Shown: one piece after another, positions 10,430 through 21,820 of the stretch | Layout of the letters: each line of letters begins with the position of its first letter | How positions within the stretch are numbered: the stretch's first letter is position 1 | Source: Epithemia pelagica | Lineage: Eukaryota > Bacillariophyta > Bacillariophyceae > Surirellales > Surirellaceae | Assembly: GCA_946965045.2 (NCBI GenBank) | Contig: OX337230.1 | Location: 1,860,001-1,924,000, forward strand | Length of the DNA stretch: 64,000 bases | Direction: 5' to 3' | Made by a program: the position numbers and the translations under genes | Notes under the pieces: model-generated | What the model saw: only the letters and a program-made list of their open reading frames with translations | What the model was told of the DNA's origin: nothing | Databases searched by the model: none

Positions 10430-10939
10430 TTATTTCTTGGGTGTGGTGTAGTCAATTTCGCCAAAGAAGTCTTCTTCCTCGTCGTACTTGCCGTATTGTT
10501 GGTACCAGAGGGTCAAGATGAACCAGTGACCAATGAACAATACACCCAAAAGACGGTTGTCGTCAACTCCGAACCATTCGCCAGTTCCTTCAGTTGCCAA
10601 AGCAGAGGAAGTGGAAAGGATGGCAGGGACATCCATCAATTCAGGGACGGCGGCAACGGCGGTCTTGGAAACACCGAAGGCTGCAAAATGGACAAAGAAC
10701 ACAATAATTAGAATACATCCGTTCCTCGCACATACACAACGCAAATCCGCCCTTCACTCGCTTGACACGGTCTTTCTTCATTTCTCTCGTCGGCATTCGG
10801 CAAATTGGACATGGAGCACACAGACCAACGAAACGATTGATCCCTGGATTGCACATCACCTACCAGCAGGAGCTGCGGGAACGAATGCTGCGGCCAAGTT
10901 GGCGAACACAGCGATCAAAGCCAAAAGTCGGAGCATCAT
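10430..10939 (-). CDS. psbW: Photosystem II protein PsbW-like, plastid-targeted
   Basis: Two exons on the minus strand, 10939-10864 and 10680-10430, give 108 aa. The 183-nt intron runs GTAGGTGA to TTTTGCAG, phase 1. Residues 1-18 are a signal peptide ([18 protein letters not shown]) followed at once by FVPAAPA. This is the diatom ASAFAP-type junction with phenylalanine at +1, which directs proteins through the ER into the four-membrane plastid. After a transit region the mature part shows [18 protein letters not shown], one transmembrane helix ([14 protein letters not shown]), and an acidic stroma-facing tail. TEGTG followed by G, N and LLG is the PsbW signature. PsbW is a single-span subunit stabilising PSII dimers or supercomplexes. 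Confidence 0.75.
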
Positions 10940-11660
10940 GGTGTGTTGAATGAAGTATCGATTGACGGGAAACTGACGTTCTGTGAGGGAGAAAACGAAA
11001 GCAAGGATAAGACCATGCGCGAATCCTTTGACCTCAACATGACCGTCTGTCGTCTGTCCGTTGTCGACAAAACGACGAATCCGATGGGGTGTAGTACGGA
11101 AATGTGAACGATGGGTTGTCTATTTCATTCGGAACTGGAAAGAAAAAAATCCGCACTTGAGCGCATGCAAGCACCACTCACCTTCCGACCGTTCGGACTC
11201 ACAATTTCTACTCGTCGTCAGAATTGCGCACCAACTTTCCGCTCCACTCAACAACAAAAATCCGACCTCCTTTGAACGAAAACTGAAGTGGTGCGACATG
11301 AAGACTTCAACCGCTCATTACAAAAGCTGACGTTCTACAACGGGTGGTTCAGTTGCACGATGAAGTGAATTTTCAGTTATTGACGGCGACAAAAAGCTTG
11401 TGCTGTCGAAAGAGGAGCCAACGTGTCTGTATCCATTCTTCCTCTTCTTGTTGCTCTTTCAAGGGCTTTCCTATCGTCGTCCTTGGAACAAGATCACTGT
11501 GGTTTGCCAACAACCCGAGTCAAACCTGGAAGGATTGGAATCAGTAGTGTATTCCTCTCCATTTGCCAGCTTTGGGGGTGATTGTGCGATCACTTGGCAA
11601 AACCGAATTGTTTCAAAAGTCGACAACTGTTTCGACAGGAATACTTCTTTCTTAAATCAT
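10940..11660. other. Divergent intergenic region
   Basis: The promoter region of the psbW-like gene lies at the left and that of the gene at 11661 at the right. The frame of the latter is open from about 11400 but has no ATG before 11661, so an upstream exon or leader in this stretch is possible. No repeat is seen. Confidence 0.45.
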
Positions 11661-12377
11661 ATGAGTTTCGCAGGAGAGCTTACCGAGCCTAACTGGGTGG
11701 AAGAAGAGACAGATCTGTTTCTTCATGATGACGCCGAAATTGCCATGGAACCAATTAAGGGAGACGCCGACACCAACGATGATGTCATGTTTGCTGACCC
11801 ACGAAGGAGGGTAGGGTTTTCTTCCACAGTTTCGATTATACCAATTCCCAGTCGGCTTGACTATCCTGCTCAGGTTCGAAGTGCAGTGTGGTCTGATAAG
11901 AAAGAGATATCCGAGATGACTGCCCGAAATATGGTCGAATTCGCGGCGGAGGGATGGGACTGGAGGAATGCCACCGAAGAAGAACACATGCTTTTTCTCG
12001 ATGGAGTTTGTGTCCATCCGGTTCATGGTAACTTTTACTTACGAGATGCATTACAACGTCAAATCCCATACCCAAGAGCAGTTACGCCACCGGATGACGA
12101 TCGGGTGATGAACGACTTTCAACCAATGCAATGCGAACCATCCCTTGATCGCGGAGCCGTCGAACAGAATGCCGAGATAATGGAGCGACCAGACTCTCCT
12201 TTTGTCGAATCGGTTGTCTTTGAAGATTGCGACAATGATTACGACGAGGTATTGCTGATTAATGATCCAGATCAGTTCCTTCGACAACGCTTTGCTCACC
12301 GCCCAAGAAAGGATGTTCCTTTTGGGGATTCGGAAGACGCATACTATACAAAAGTATTGTACCCAAACAACCCTTGA
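11661..12377 (+). CDS. Conserved diatom protein of unknown function
   Basis: A 238-aa protein starting at the only early in-frame ATG (11661). The frame is open to about 11400 without another ATG, and that upstream part encodes a hydrophobic stretch that may be leader sequence or exon. The core, about residues 55-120, reads VSIIPIPSRLDYPAQVRSAVW, then EISEMTARNMVEFAAEGWDWRN and HPVH. I know this arrangement from many uncharacterised diatom proteins (pattern: IP..SR..Y....R..LW...EI...A.RN..EF..EGW.WR). The rest is acidic and diverged. The molecular role is unknown and there is no membrane segment in the 238-aa form. Confidence 0.65.
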   Translation: MSFAGELTEPNWVEEETDLFLHDDAEIAMEPIKGDADTNDDVMFADPRRRVGFSSTVSIIPIPSRLDYPAQVRSAVWSDKKEISEMTARNMVEFAAEGWDWRNATEEEHMLFLDGVCVHPVHGNFYLRDALQRQIPYPRAVTPPDDDRVMNDFQPMQCEPSLDRGAVEQNAEIMERPDSPFVESVVFEDCDNDYDEVLLINDPDQFLRQRFAHRPRKDVPFGDSEDAYYTKVLYPNNP

Positions 12378-13423
12378 ACGGACCATTGTATCTAGGAAAC
12401 TATGGTGTCCGCTTCCGGCTGACCGACTGGCTCATCCATTGAACAAAGAGCCAAAATGGTCAGCGATGATATACTTCTTTATATTGTTTTGATAAAGATT
12501 TCATTGTTCCTCTATCTTTTATTATTTGTTAGCTACTTCGATGCACTATTAGCTTGATGATAAGCTCCCAGCGCAGAGGTGAGATTCCTTTGATCGCATC
12601 CTTGGATGTGCAGGTATTGGTGATATGGCGATGGCTTCTTCCGTCTTCACAGATGCCTCATCCTCATCCGGCACCGGGCACCGTGCAAAACCTGACTGGA
12701 CGGGAACGGCTCACGATAATGGAATGCGTCACGTAACTTGAAGTTTCGGTCAGCGTTTTCGTGTTTGGTCTTGGTGTTCGGAAAGACGGGATGGTCAATC
12801 CTCATCGCTCTGATCGATCCCATGTGCCGTGTGACTATGAGTCCCGATCCGAGTCCCGTCATCCATGGATTCAGCCAATCACGACCCACAAAATACGATA
12901 AGGATAGGGATAAGTTTTCATGTATGGGACCGGCTTGCGCGTCGAAGGGCCCATCTTGTGGCGTCGTCGTTCGCGTGCTCCAAATCCAAGCAAGAACAAT
13001 GCGATCCGCCTCCGACCGCTCCATCTTGTCTCGGTCGACGCAACGATTGTAATTGAGCCGTCCTGGCTGTTTCATTCCTTCTAAAGACTCCCGGGGCGCC
13101 TGACCTTCCTTTGATCGCTAGTAGTAAGAAGATCGGTTCGAGTCTGTCGTTCGGATCTTGCTAGTTTGTCTTTGTCGTATCTCCCTCCGGTTTCAGCATA
13201 GATAGCAGCGCTGTCTTGCCAAGTGTTTGCATTCTGTCATTCGTCGACCACCGGTCAACTGGGATTGCTTGTCTGGACCAAGAACGACGACTTGTGCGTT
13301 ACCTTTCAAACTCGACGATCATATCACCAAAGCAGGAGGACCGCCGCAAGAAGCACTGCACACGCTTAGTTCGGGCAACGCTGGATCTGTTCATCATTGT
13401 TGCCAGCTTGAGCAGTTGAAAGG
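12378..13423. other. Long upstream region of the DENND4 gene
   Basis: About 1 kb without a supported gene. Short frames at 12738-13052 and 12647-13075 overlap on opposite strands and look like shadows. This should hold the promoter and 5' leader of the gene at 13424. I see no tRNA or repeat. Confidence 0.45.
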
Positions 13424-16400
13424 ATGGTTGATCAAAATGGAGGAGGCGGAGGTGGAGATGTCAAGACCACTCAAAAGTTATCTCAGATTGCCTCCGACGC
13501 GGCTCGTCGTTTGGTGGAATATTTTGTGATTGTGAGCAGTGTCGAACGAAAAAGCCATTCGAGCAACAACGGCGACGGTTCCTCGAAACCAGACGACACC
13601 TTTTCGGAATGGAAAACAGATTCGTACGATGAAGATGATGAATCCAATGTCTTTCGAGATCACAAATTCCGACCCAGCATTACGGCCCGATACCCGTTAC
13701 ATGACCACGCGGACAATCCTCTTCATGAAAATGTTACCTTCTTTTGCCATCCAACGGGAGCCATTCACTTGCGGGAAGAGGAAATTCTGCCCAAAGTACG
13801 TTGTCATGTCGACAAGAGATAATCGAAATTTTGCGCTGGATGCAAAGGACCATGTTGTTGCTGACATCTATCTCACCCATCGTGGCTCTCGATCCTTTTT
13901 CTTTTCGTTCTCTCAAATATGTTAGGTTCATTTCTTTGTCGCCACCGGTGGAACCGGCAAACAAATTTACGGCACCTGCTTGACCATTTGGGAGCCTCTA
14001 ATGTTGAAAGTGAAGGTCCGGCCGGAAGGAGAAGAACAGGAAGTGGAGGAAGAACGCCGAGTCTTTTTGCCCAAGTGTTTGGTCTTGCTGTCGACGTACC
14101 CGTACTTGGCCGCCTTTCGCGAGTTTCTGACACAGCTGCATCACTTGTGTCGAGGAGAAGGGCCGGATAAAATGAAGCTTCCCCTGGAACGACACATTGC
14201 CAACTTTTGCGCCGAAATTCCGGCACCTCCACCAGGATCCTTTGAGGTCCAAACCACCATTTTGGATTCGGTCATTAAAATTTGGTCTCCTCCAAACAAT
14301 CTGCCCATTACATGGGTGTCCATTCCGTTTGGGTTCACATTTGAGTGTCTGGATATTGAAAACATTATCACTGTGTGGCATTGCTTGACTCTGGAACGAC
14401 AGGTGCTTATCACTTCCACGCAACTTTCCATTCTCACACAGACTACGGAAATCTTTTTGTCGCTCTTGTTTCCAATGCGGTGGTCTCATGCATACATTCC
14501 AGTTCTACCAACCTTTTTGATTCCCATGTTGTCAGCTCCCATGCCATTTCTCTGCGGAATCAACAAGACTAATTTGGCCGATGCCTTGTACGATCTCTCT
14601 CGTGAATGTGTTCTGGTGGATTTGGATAAGAACACGGTTACTCTGGGCCCGGACACGCCTCCTCTACCGCCCTTGCCGCCCTCTCAAGAAGCTGCCTTGC
14701 ATCAATTGTTGGAAGAGAACGTTGGGATGATCTTCCGCGAAGCTCGGTCGTTGACCAAGAACGATGATTATTCTGACAGTGGCGCTCACTTGCCGTCTCA
14801 TGTCAAAATGATGGCTGAAGCCATGTGGGAAAGTCGTTTGTGTTTGTTTGATGAGGCCTTTCATCTCATGTACACTCCCGAAGAATCCCGTAAAAACTTG
14901 CTCAACGGAAACGACGCCTCTGGACTGGAACTGTCGGAACGTGACATTTCTAATCCTCTCTCTATGATGACCATAAGCGCCGAGGAGAAGAATGCACCAA
15001 CCCGAAAGCAGTCGCAGTGGGATGCGGTCCAAGAAGGATTCTTGGATACGTTTGTCTATTTGCTTCGGAATTATCGCAAATATCTAGTCTTTCCCTCCAA
15101 ACACAATGAAGGATCTTATGGTGGCGCAGGTTTCCGCTCCAAGGAGTTTATTGAATCTCAGCGTTATGATATGCGTGGCTTTTTGGAACAGTTGATTGGG
15201 ACGCAAATGTTTGATAATTTCATTACCAAGCGCCTGTATGGAAGTGGTGAAGCGGATGTTGCCTTTTTCGATATGGCCGTTGATCGATTCTTGAAGAGCG
15301 CTGGGATGTTTGCCGATGTGGATATTGGTGGAAGGCTTTTGGCCAGTGCGTCCTCTTCGAACAATGGAACGAGCAACAAACCAGGAAGCACTCGAAACAG
15401 CTTTAATAGTCGAAGAAACAGCTCAATCAAATTTTTAGGATCTCCACGCAACAGCAATGGAGATCCTCTGTTACAAAGTGCGAAAGTCCATCGTATGCTG
15501 AAGACGATCGTGCCACCGGAGCCCACTGGAGAAGGCCTACCCGAAAACCTCAAGGATTTGCCGGGCCTTGCTTCTTCGGGAGATGACGACGACGATGAGA
15601 ACAGCGTTCATTCGGCGACTTCGGGGACTACCCGCAATTCGCAACGCAGCACTCCATCTCGACGAACAAATAGCTACAGCAATATTGGGAAAGAGAAAAA
15701 GGCACAAACATTTGTCTACAAGGGATTCCCTTCCTCCTTGAACGCTGAACTCTTTGGAAAACCGCGCCCATTGCCGGCTGCTGTGATTGCGGAATTCGAT
15801 CGACAGCGCAAGGATGCTGCTCAGTTTCGACGAAAGGGTCAACGTGCCGCAGGTGGACGAGACAAGAATCCCAAATCACACTTTCGACGTGCACATTCGA
15901 CCGTAGACCCTGAAACCCCCCAGTCCCCCGAAGCTGCGACATTCACTGTGTTCTTTATGGCTTTTACAGCTTTGGTCGGGAAAGAACTGATGCAAATGGC
16001 CCAAGACCCGGACGCGATCGAGAAGACTATTCTGTCGACATTTGTTCCGACTGGACAGTACGCCGAATCCGATACGGAAAGTGAAATGTTGGAAACCGGG
16101 TCGGTAGCCACGGGTGATGGCAGCCGTAACCAGGATGAGGAAGAGGAAGTGACCATGGATGCAGCTGAGAAGGCAGGCATTGCCGAAATGAAAGCAGATC
16201 GACCGAGTATGGGAGGAATGTTTGAAGATGACTCGGAATCTGCAAGTGAGAACGAAACTCTTGTCCGTCAGGCAGCAGCGGGTGAGAATGCGAGCTTTGA
16301 TGCAGTTGATCTTCAGTCAGTCAACTCCAATGATGAACTCGCGTTTGGCAAAGGGGAAACCAAAGCCCAGTCTGTTGCGGAAAGTGTTGGACCCACTGCC

Positions 16401-17552
16401 GCAAGCACTACTACACCCACGACTGCTCGTGATGAAGAAGCTACTGTCACTACAAACAAGAGTTCAACAACGAACAAAAGTGATGATAGCAAGCCACGAA
16501 AGCGCTTCCGCGATAAGCTCAGTGACCTTCAGATCGAGGAGGCAAAGGCTACAGGACGTGCGCAGCTTGGTCTCGCGTTCGAGATGCTTACGATGATGAA
16601 GAAGCGGGCGCTTCAAGCGGACCCTGAAGCATACCAAGCCCTTATTGATGCTTGTGGGCGTGTTGGTGACACGAAACGAGCAACAGAGTTGCTACCCAAA
16701 ATGCACGAAGATGGTATTGTTGCCGACGGCACTGTCTACGCGTGTCTTGTCTCGGCTTTTTCGGCGGAGAGTGCATGGAAGGATAATGCTAAAAAGGAAG
16801 AACTTCCCGAATGGGCCAACAGTACAGCTGTCGAAATGGATTGGAATAAGCTGCAAAAGCGCACTTTTCTAGAACGGATGATCGGACAAGTCACTGCTGA
16901 CGATGACGACGATGATGATGAGGCAGCGAATGAAAACTTGACGACCTATCAGAAGATTCGAAGACGTGTTTTCAAGTCGCGTGCAAAGGACGGTGCAAAC
17001 AATGGCTCATCCAATAAGGCCGAGGACACCAAAATGGAATTTTTCGTGACCGAAGCGGTTGAAAGACAAATTGCACTAGGCGAAAATCTTTTGGAAATTG
17101 TTTTCCCTGACATATCGGTTGACACCGAGAATGAAGTCTGTCCGCGATGCAACTATTACCTCGATGACGACGATGTTGTTGCAGGTTGGACACCAGGAGA
17201 CAACAACAATTACACGACCACGTGTCCCAACTGTACACAACGATTTGTTCCGCATTTCTGTGTTCAATCGTCGTCTCCGACATTCATGGGTTCAAAGGGG
17301 GCCGCCTCGCCACTTCTATGTGAACGTCTCAGTCCCTGGGTCTTGCAGAAAGAAATCCGTAGTGTGATGAGTGACATTGATGGTATTGATAGTCTTCTCG
17401 ACCCGGCATGGCGCGAGAAAGAATACAAAAACGCGGTTCTATGGTGGAATCTGGTTCTATCCTGTATGCGTTATCGATTGCCATTTACTTTTTTGTTGCA
17501 AGGAAGCTTTGAACAAAATCTGATTGCACCAATGCCTGAAGATGAGGCCTAA
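13424..17552 (+). CDS. DENND4: DENND4-type DENN domain protein (Rab GEF)
   Basis: Two exons, 13424-13795 and 13926-17552, give 1332 aa; the 130-nt intron has GTACGT and GTTAG ends, phase 0. The upstream DENN part (about 10-170) contains VEYFVIV and HFFVATGGTGKQIYGTCLT. The central DENN core follows at about 245-340 with ILTQTTEIFLSLLFPMRWSH, YIPVLP and PMPFLCGI. A low-complexity Ser/Asn/Asp-rich linker spans about 450-680. About 1008-1069 there is a PPR-like repeat (DPEAYQALIDACGRVGD, then DGIVADGTVYACLVSAF). About 1196-1227 there is a zinc ribbon with two CPxC pairs flanking VAGWT. DENN plus PPR plus this VAGWT zinc ribbon is the layout of animal DENND4A-C, which activate Rab10. Activity on a diatom Rab is inferred. 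Confidence 0.88.
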
Positions 17553-17710
17553 GCGTTGACTTCGTAAATTTGGATCTGCAGTTTGTCAAAAACATAGAAG
17601 AAGTTATGCTAACGAACAGGGTCTTTTCAGTGTATCATCAGTGTATCATGTTATTCATTTACCGTCACCCTGATGCGCCAAAAGAAATGTTGAAAGTAGT
17701 GCAGTAGCTC

Positions 17711-19072
17711 TCAGAACTTAGATTCTGCATTAGGCACACTTGTTGTCTTGTACATTTCCAAAACCCACTCCAGAGCTTCAGCAACGCCATCCCGAGTCAT
17801 CTCGTGCATTCCGTACGCAACGTTCATGACTTCCGATATTGGTGAAAGGTCAGGCTTCAGACCATCCGTGTAGGTCGAAGCTTCTTGAAGAACAGATCGC
17901 AAACTGTTCCTCCACTCGGAATAATGCCTCGGGTCATGAGTTAGCTCGAACGTCTGTGGATCCAGAAAGTTATCGTTTTTCAAGGCATTGAAGAGTTTAG
18001 ACGAAAGCTCCTCGGAAATCGCAGGAATCCGATCATGAAAGAAGGACGGAGAAATAGCGTGCGCTTTCACTGGAATATGCATTGTGGGTCTGTTCCTTTG
18101 TTTTTGTTGCTTCACAAACTTTATAACATTGCGTCTTGTGGTATTATCTTTTGGCATTGTGATGAATGCCATGGCAGGCATCTTGATTCCGTCGGAAACC
18201 GTGGCCTTCATGCTTGGTCCCATGATCTGTGAGATGTATGCGTCCAAGGGTCGAGCCGCTCTCTTCATCATAACAGTTGGTAATATTGCATTGACAAACC
18301 TTCCCCCTGAAGATGCACCAAATGCAAATGTTGGAATATCGGCAAAGAGAGTTTGAAATCTCTCCAAAACGACGGACACTCGAGGACCGTCCCGATTGCC
18401 CCAACATTTTCGGCTCCCTTCCGAATTGGACGACATGGCAATCGTAACCATTCGAAATTTACTGGAATGAGCCAAGTCTACAATGGCGCGTTCCTCGGGC
18501 AATCCCAAACATTCCGGACAAACTTTTGGATCATAGGGCCACCAATCGGAACCCGCATGATGGCATCCATGCGCCAGAAACAATATTGCATTAGGAGGAT
18601 CAGAGTACGCAGCGTCCGAGCGAGAAGGAGGCATTTGCCAATAAAACTCAATGCCTCCGACGCTATCCTTCAGAGGCGAATGAGAGGCCTTTTCCAGAAG
18701 CTTTGTCAACGCTTCTCCAGTTACGGTAGGCCACATGTCCTGTAGTTGTGACCCAAGCTTCTCCATTCTCGATGTGGCAAGTGTAGACGATAAATTTCCA
18801 GGTCTAACGGCCGTCGCGAGGTTCAATGAGTCTCTATCCGCAGTTTTACTCTGCTTGGAATGATAAGAATCGTCGAAGCGATTCTCGATCGAAACTGTGG
18901 AAGCAAAATGCTCTAGATCGTGGGATGAATCATATCCCAGAAGCATGATAATTGCGGCTGTAACCAGCACTACAAGAATGAGGCCCATCGATTTTCTGGG
19001 ACCCATTTGTCGCTGTTGCTTCGATCTATGATGTGAGCGATGCGATACAATGGTGGGCGATAGGTACAACAT
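17711..19072 (-). CDS. Type II membrane alpha/beta hydrolase
   Basis: A single-exon 453-aa protein; the start is the ATG at 19072. A short basic N-terminus (SHHRSKQQRQMGPRKS) precedes one transmembrane helix (GLILVVLVTAAIIMLL, about 30-46), so a type II topology with the catalytic part in the lumen is inferred. The hydrolase core begins near NAILFLAHGCHHAGSDWWP (oxyanion-type strand). It has a nucleophile elbow FGASSGGRF with S254 as the probable nucleophile. Family members of this kind occur in plants and algae without a defined substrate. A candidate catalytic histidine sits near the C-terminus (GMHEMTRDG). Its 3' end is 158 bp from the DENND4 gene, which converges on it. Confidence 0.65.
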   Translation of the reverse strand: MLYLSPTIVSHRSHHRSKQQRQMGPRKSMGLILVVLVTAAIIMLLGYDSSHDLEHFASTVSIENRFDDSYHSKQSKTADRDSLNLATAVRPGNLSSTLATSRMEKLGSQLQDMWPTVTGEALTKLLEKASHSPLKDSVGGIEFYWQMPPSRSDAAYSDPPNAILFLAHGCHHAGSDWWPYDPKVCPECLGLPEERAIVDLAHSSKFRMVTIAMSSNSEGSRKCWGNRDGPRVSVVLERFQTLFADIPTFAFGASSGGRFVNAILPTVMMKRAARPLDAYISQIMGPSMKATVSDGIKMPAMAFITMPKDNTTRRNVIKFVKQQKQRNRPTMHIPVKAHAISPSFFHDRIPAISEELSSKLFNALKNDNFLDPQTFELTHDPRHYSEWRNSLRSVLQEASTYTDGLKPDLSPISEVMNVAYGMHEMTRDGVAEALEWVLEMYKTTSVPNAESKF

Positions 19073-19613
19073 GCTCAAGGCAGCCCTCAAAAGAGGAAGA
19101 TCTTATGGAAAATTTCATTTGCGCCATTCATTGGTCGCTTTAAAGGATCGCACATCCATGGTGAACAGTCGCTTTTGGGTCGTTTTAAAGTACCGCGCCG
19201 GAATGATCAGAAGCCCAAGCGCTGTTGTCTTGTGTCGTGATTCGGGCAAATTGCAAATGAAACAAGAACGTCGATCGCATTGATTGAACGACGGACAAGA
19301 AGCCAATAGGTCAAAAAATCTCCATCGTGCAAAGGTACGCCACAGGATTGATTCATGAGAGCCAATGTGGGTGGGGAGTCGGTTCTTTTCCTCACCGTGG
19401 CTTGGAATAGCCTGGTGACTTTGGGGTTGACATTGATTTGCTTCCCAAATGTAGAGCGATTCGTTCGCATGAGTTCATTCGTGCTTCCAGAGCTCTCGGC
19501 CCGACTGTAAGCTCACATCTTGTTTCAGTTGTTGTTGCGTTGGTGCTTTCCAACAGAATATTGTCCCGAGAAACAGAACAATCCATTGACTTTCTCCTGG
19601 TAGTGTGGGAACC
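19073..19613. other. Divergent promoter region
   Basis: 541 bp between the divergently read hydrolase and CHMP5 genes. It contains only overlapping short frames without coding character. Confidence 0.5.
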
Positions 19614-20285
19614 ATGAGGCGTGTGTTTGGCAAGAAAAAGGCGGAAGCCCCGGCCCCATCGCTCACCGACGCATCCAGTGGCTTGGGCGGTCGCGTAGAA
19701 GAAATGGACAAAAAGATTAATGCGTTGGAATCAGAATTGCGTGGCTATAAAGACAAGCTAAAGTCAACCACCAACCCAGCTGCGAAGAAACAAATACAGA
19801 AACGTGCCATGGAAGTTCTGAAACGAAAACGAATGTACGAACAACAACGTGACATGATCGCGGGGCAACAATTCAATATTGACCAAGCTAGTTTTGGTAT
19901 CGAGTCCGCAAAGGCCAGCATCCAAACTGTGGCCGCTATGAAAGCAGCAAACAAGGAGTTTAAGCAGGTTATGAAACACAATCTGGACGTGGATGAGGTT
20001 GACGGTCTTGCCGAAGACATGGCAGAACTTATGGAGGATTTCAATGAAGTCAATGAAGCTCTTGGTCGCAACTTTTCCACTCCGGAGGACATTGATGAAG
20101 CCGATTTGGATGCAGAACTAGACATGTTGGGGGATGAGCTAGAAGAAGAATTGGCAGAAGAGGCTGCTGAAGCGACACCCAGTTATCTTATGCCAGCTAC
20201 TCCCAGTGAAACTCCTGGTCAAAAGGAGGAGCCCACGAAAACGGATGAGTTTGGGCTACCAGCGGCACCCATTGGCAATCCATAG
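19614..20285 (+). CDS. CHMP5: ESCRT-III associated protein CHMP5/VPS60
   Basis: An intronless 223-aa protein of family-typical length; the start is ATG at 19614 in CCATGAGGCG. It opens MRRVFGKKK as CHMP5 proteins do (short basic start with F and G). It continues through a long charged helical Snf7 domain (RVEEMDKKINALESELRGYK, then AAKKQIQKRAMEVLKRKRMYE). Then come TVAAMKAANKEFKQVMKHN and an acidic C-terminal half. A proline-rich tail with DEFGLPAAP corresponds to the late MIM-like segment. CHMP5/VPS60 binds LIP5/VTA1 and regulates VPS4 during membrane scission at endosomes. Confidence 0.9.
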   Translation: MRRVFGKKKAEAPAPSLTDASSGLGGRVEEMDKKINALESELRGYKDKLKSTTNPAAKKQIQKRAMEVLKRKRMYEQQRDMIAGQQFNIDQASFGIESAKASIQTVAAMKAANKEFKQVMKHNLDVDEVDGLAEDMAELMEDFNEVNEALGRNFSTPEDIDEADLDAELDMLGDELEEELAEEAAEATPSYLMPATPSETPGQKEEPTKTDEFGLPAAPIGNP

Positions 20286-20463
20286 CGTGTTCGTTATGCT
20301 TGTACGTCTATCTTAGTGAGTCGCTCGTGACATGAAAGTGATGTTTAATTAGAGTGGAAGGCAAATCAAAATCCAATTTTACTTTCACTGATGGCAACCA
20401 AAAATTTGTGGATAAGAACGAACCAAAAACTTGAAATGATGAATGAGAAATCGAGCCCCAAAC

Positions 20464-21108
20464 TTATATCAGCAAGGACATGGTGTTGGAATAGGCGGAC
20501 CACCCGTCCAGAAAAATCCTTGTACCAGTAGCTTTCCTGACAACAAAGCCTTGTGGTTTTTTACACCACAACTTTCGTAGATTCCGCACTAGAAAGCCGT
20601 CTCTGGCGTTTCGCTGTCGGCTATGCTTGGCTTTTTGTATCGCTTCAAGCGTGTTTTTCATTTGGGCCCTAGAAAATCCCGAAGATCTCGCAATGTCATC
20701 TCGTTGCACTCTCGATAGAACCAGTCCAAGAGTCGTTCTTTCGTCGCCAAGTTGTCTTTCCTTGATCTTTTCAAATTCGTTAACGCTTATAGTCTCATGG
20801 TGAACCGCTTTCCAAGTCAATGTTACAGGTAATCCAACGGATACTGAGGGATTATCGCCAATCGTCACGGTATGTGCATGAATTTGAATGTTGCCCCAAC
20901 GGACAGTTTTAGATACATGACAGAGTAGCGGGGAAGAGCTTGTCATATGAGACGAGGAAGAGTTCAAGAACAGAGTTTGCACTGTAGGTTTCAGGCAACC
21001 TGAGCTCCTTGTCTTGTCTTTTGTGTCCGCCACCACGCCGTCCACGGCCTCGCAACTATCAGTAGTAGCATCCACATCTGTTTCAAGGTCCATTGTTGAG
21101 CCTCGCAT
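20464..21108 (-). CDS. Uncharacterised diatom family protein, member A
   Basis: A single-exon 214-aa protein starting at ATG 21108 (an in-frame ATG five codons later is the alternative). The centre (about 69-100) reads VRWGNIQIHAHTVTIGD, followed by NP, VSVGLPVTLTWK. I know the pattern V.F..V.I..H..TLGDNP....GPP..L.W from many small diatom proteins of unknown function. A second conserved part (about 122-150) has ERTTLGLVLSRVQRDDIARS, corresponding to a short helical motif found C-terminal to the first. No signal peptide or membrane helix is visible. The gene at 25203 encodes a related protein on the same strand, with MCM2 in between. Confidence 0.65.
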   Translation of the reverse strand: MRGSTMDLETDVDATTDSCEAVDGVVADTKDKTRSSGCLKPTVQTLFLNSSSSHMTSSSPLLCHVSKTVRWGNIQIHAHTVTIGDNPSVSVGLPVTLTWKAVHHETISVNEFEKIKERQLGDERTTLGLVLSRVQRDDIARSSGFSRAQMKNTLEAIQKAKHSRQRNARDGFLVRNLRKLWCKKPQGFVVRKATGTRIFLDGWSAYSNTMSLLI

Positions 21109-21820
21109 AGGACGCAAATGATGTGGGAGGAATGATATCCTCAAGCCCTATTCTTTGGTCACAATGCCTTTTCATGTTTCGATTAGACGTCATGCATTCG
21201 GTGGAATCCCCAGTACAGTGGTTTACCGGTGAGGTGTTCATGTTCCTGATTCGATCACACAAACTCCAAATCTGCACAGGCACTTGGAAATGTATCCATA
21301 ATACTTTTTTACCGTTCTTTATCAGAAGCAACGGCAGCATCTGATTGTGAAATGTGCCCATATATCGAGGAGGCTTCCTTTGTTGGTCACCCCGGCTTGC
21401 AGGGTCATTGATGCCGCATAGGTAGAGTGTCGTCGCTCGCACAATCTCACTTCTGTTACCGGTGAAGAAAAGGCTGCCAAGTGCTAAGTCGACAAGTCAA
21501 GCTATCCGTATTCCGTATCCCTTCATTCGCTATGGCAAAAGAGTCACAAGTCGCCTGCCATTGTGTAGTTGGTCTTGCTACCTCTAATCGTGGGCTCTGT
21601 TCACCGCGCAATTTTCTCTATCCAGTCGCTCCTGGACCTGGCGGGATTGGTCTATGCGCGGGATTACATCCTGCCGACGCTTCGCGCCATTTTCTGTGCG
21701 CGGTGCGCGTGAGGCGGCATTCCGTGGGCTCATCTTTGGAGGGTCGTCTGTTGGTCCATTGTGTGTCAACAACCCAATCTTGGAATTGAAAGACTGGTTG
21801 GGTTACTAAGCAATCAGGCA
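21109..21820. other. Divergent promoter region of MCM2
   Basis: 712 bp between the member-A gene and MCM2. Open frames at 21083-21442 and 21481-21789 lack recognisable content. The MCM2 frame is open upstream of its ATG to about 21761, with no earlier ATG. Confidence 0.45.

Noticed and set aside
13100-13170. tRNA-like B-box (GGTTCGAGTC) upstream of DENND4
   Set aside because: No matching A box, anticodon stem or acceptor stem could be folded around it.
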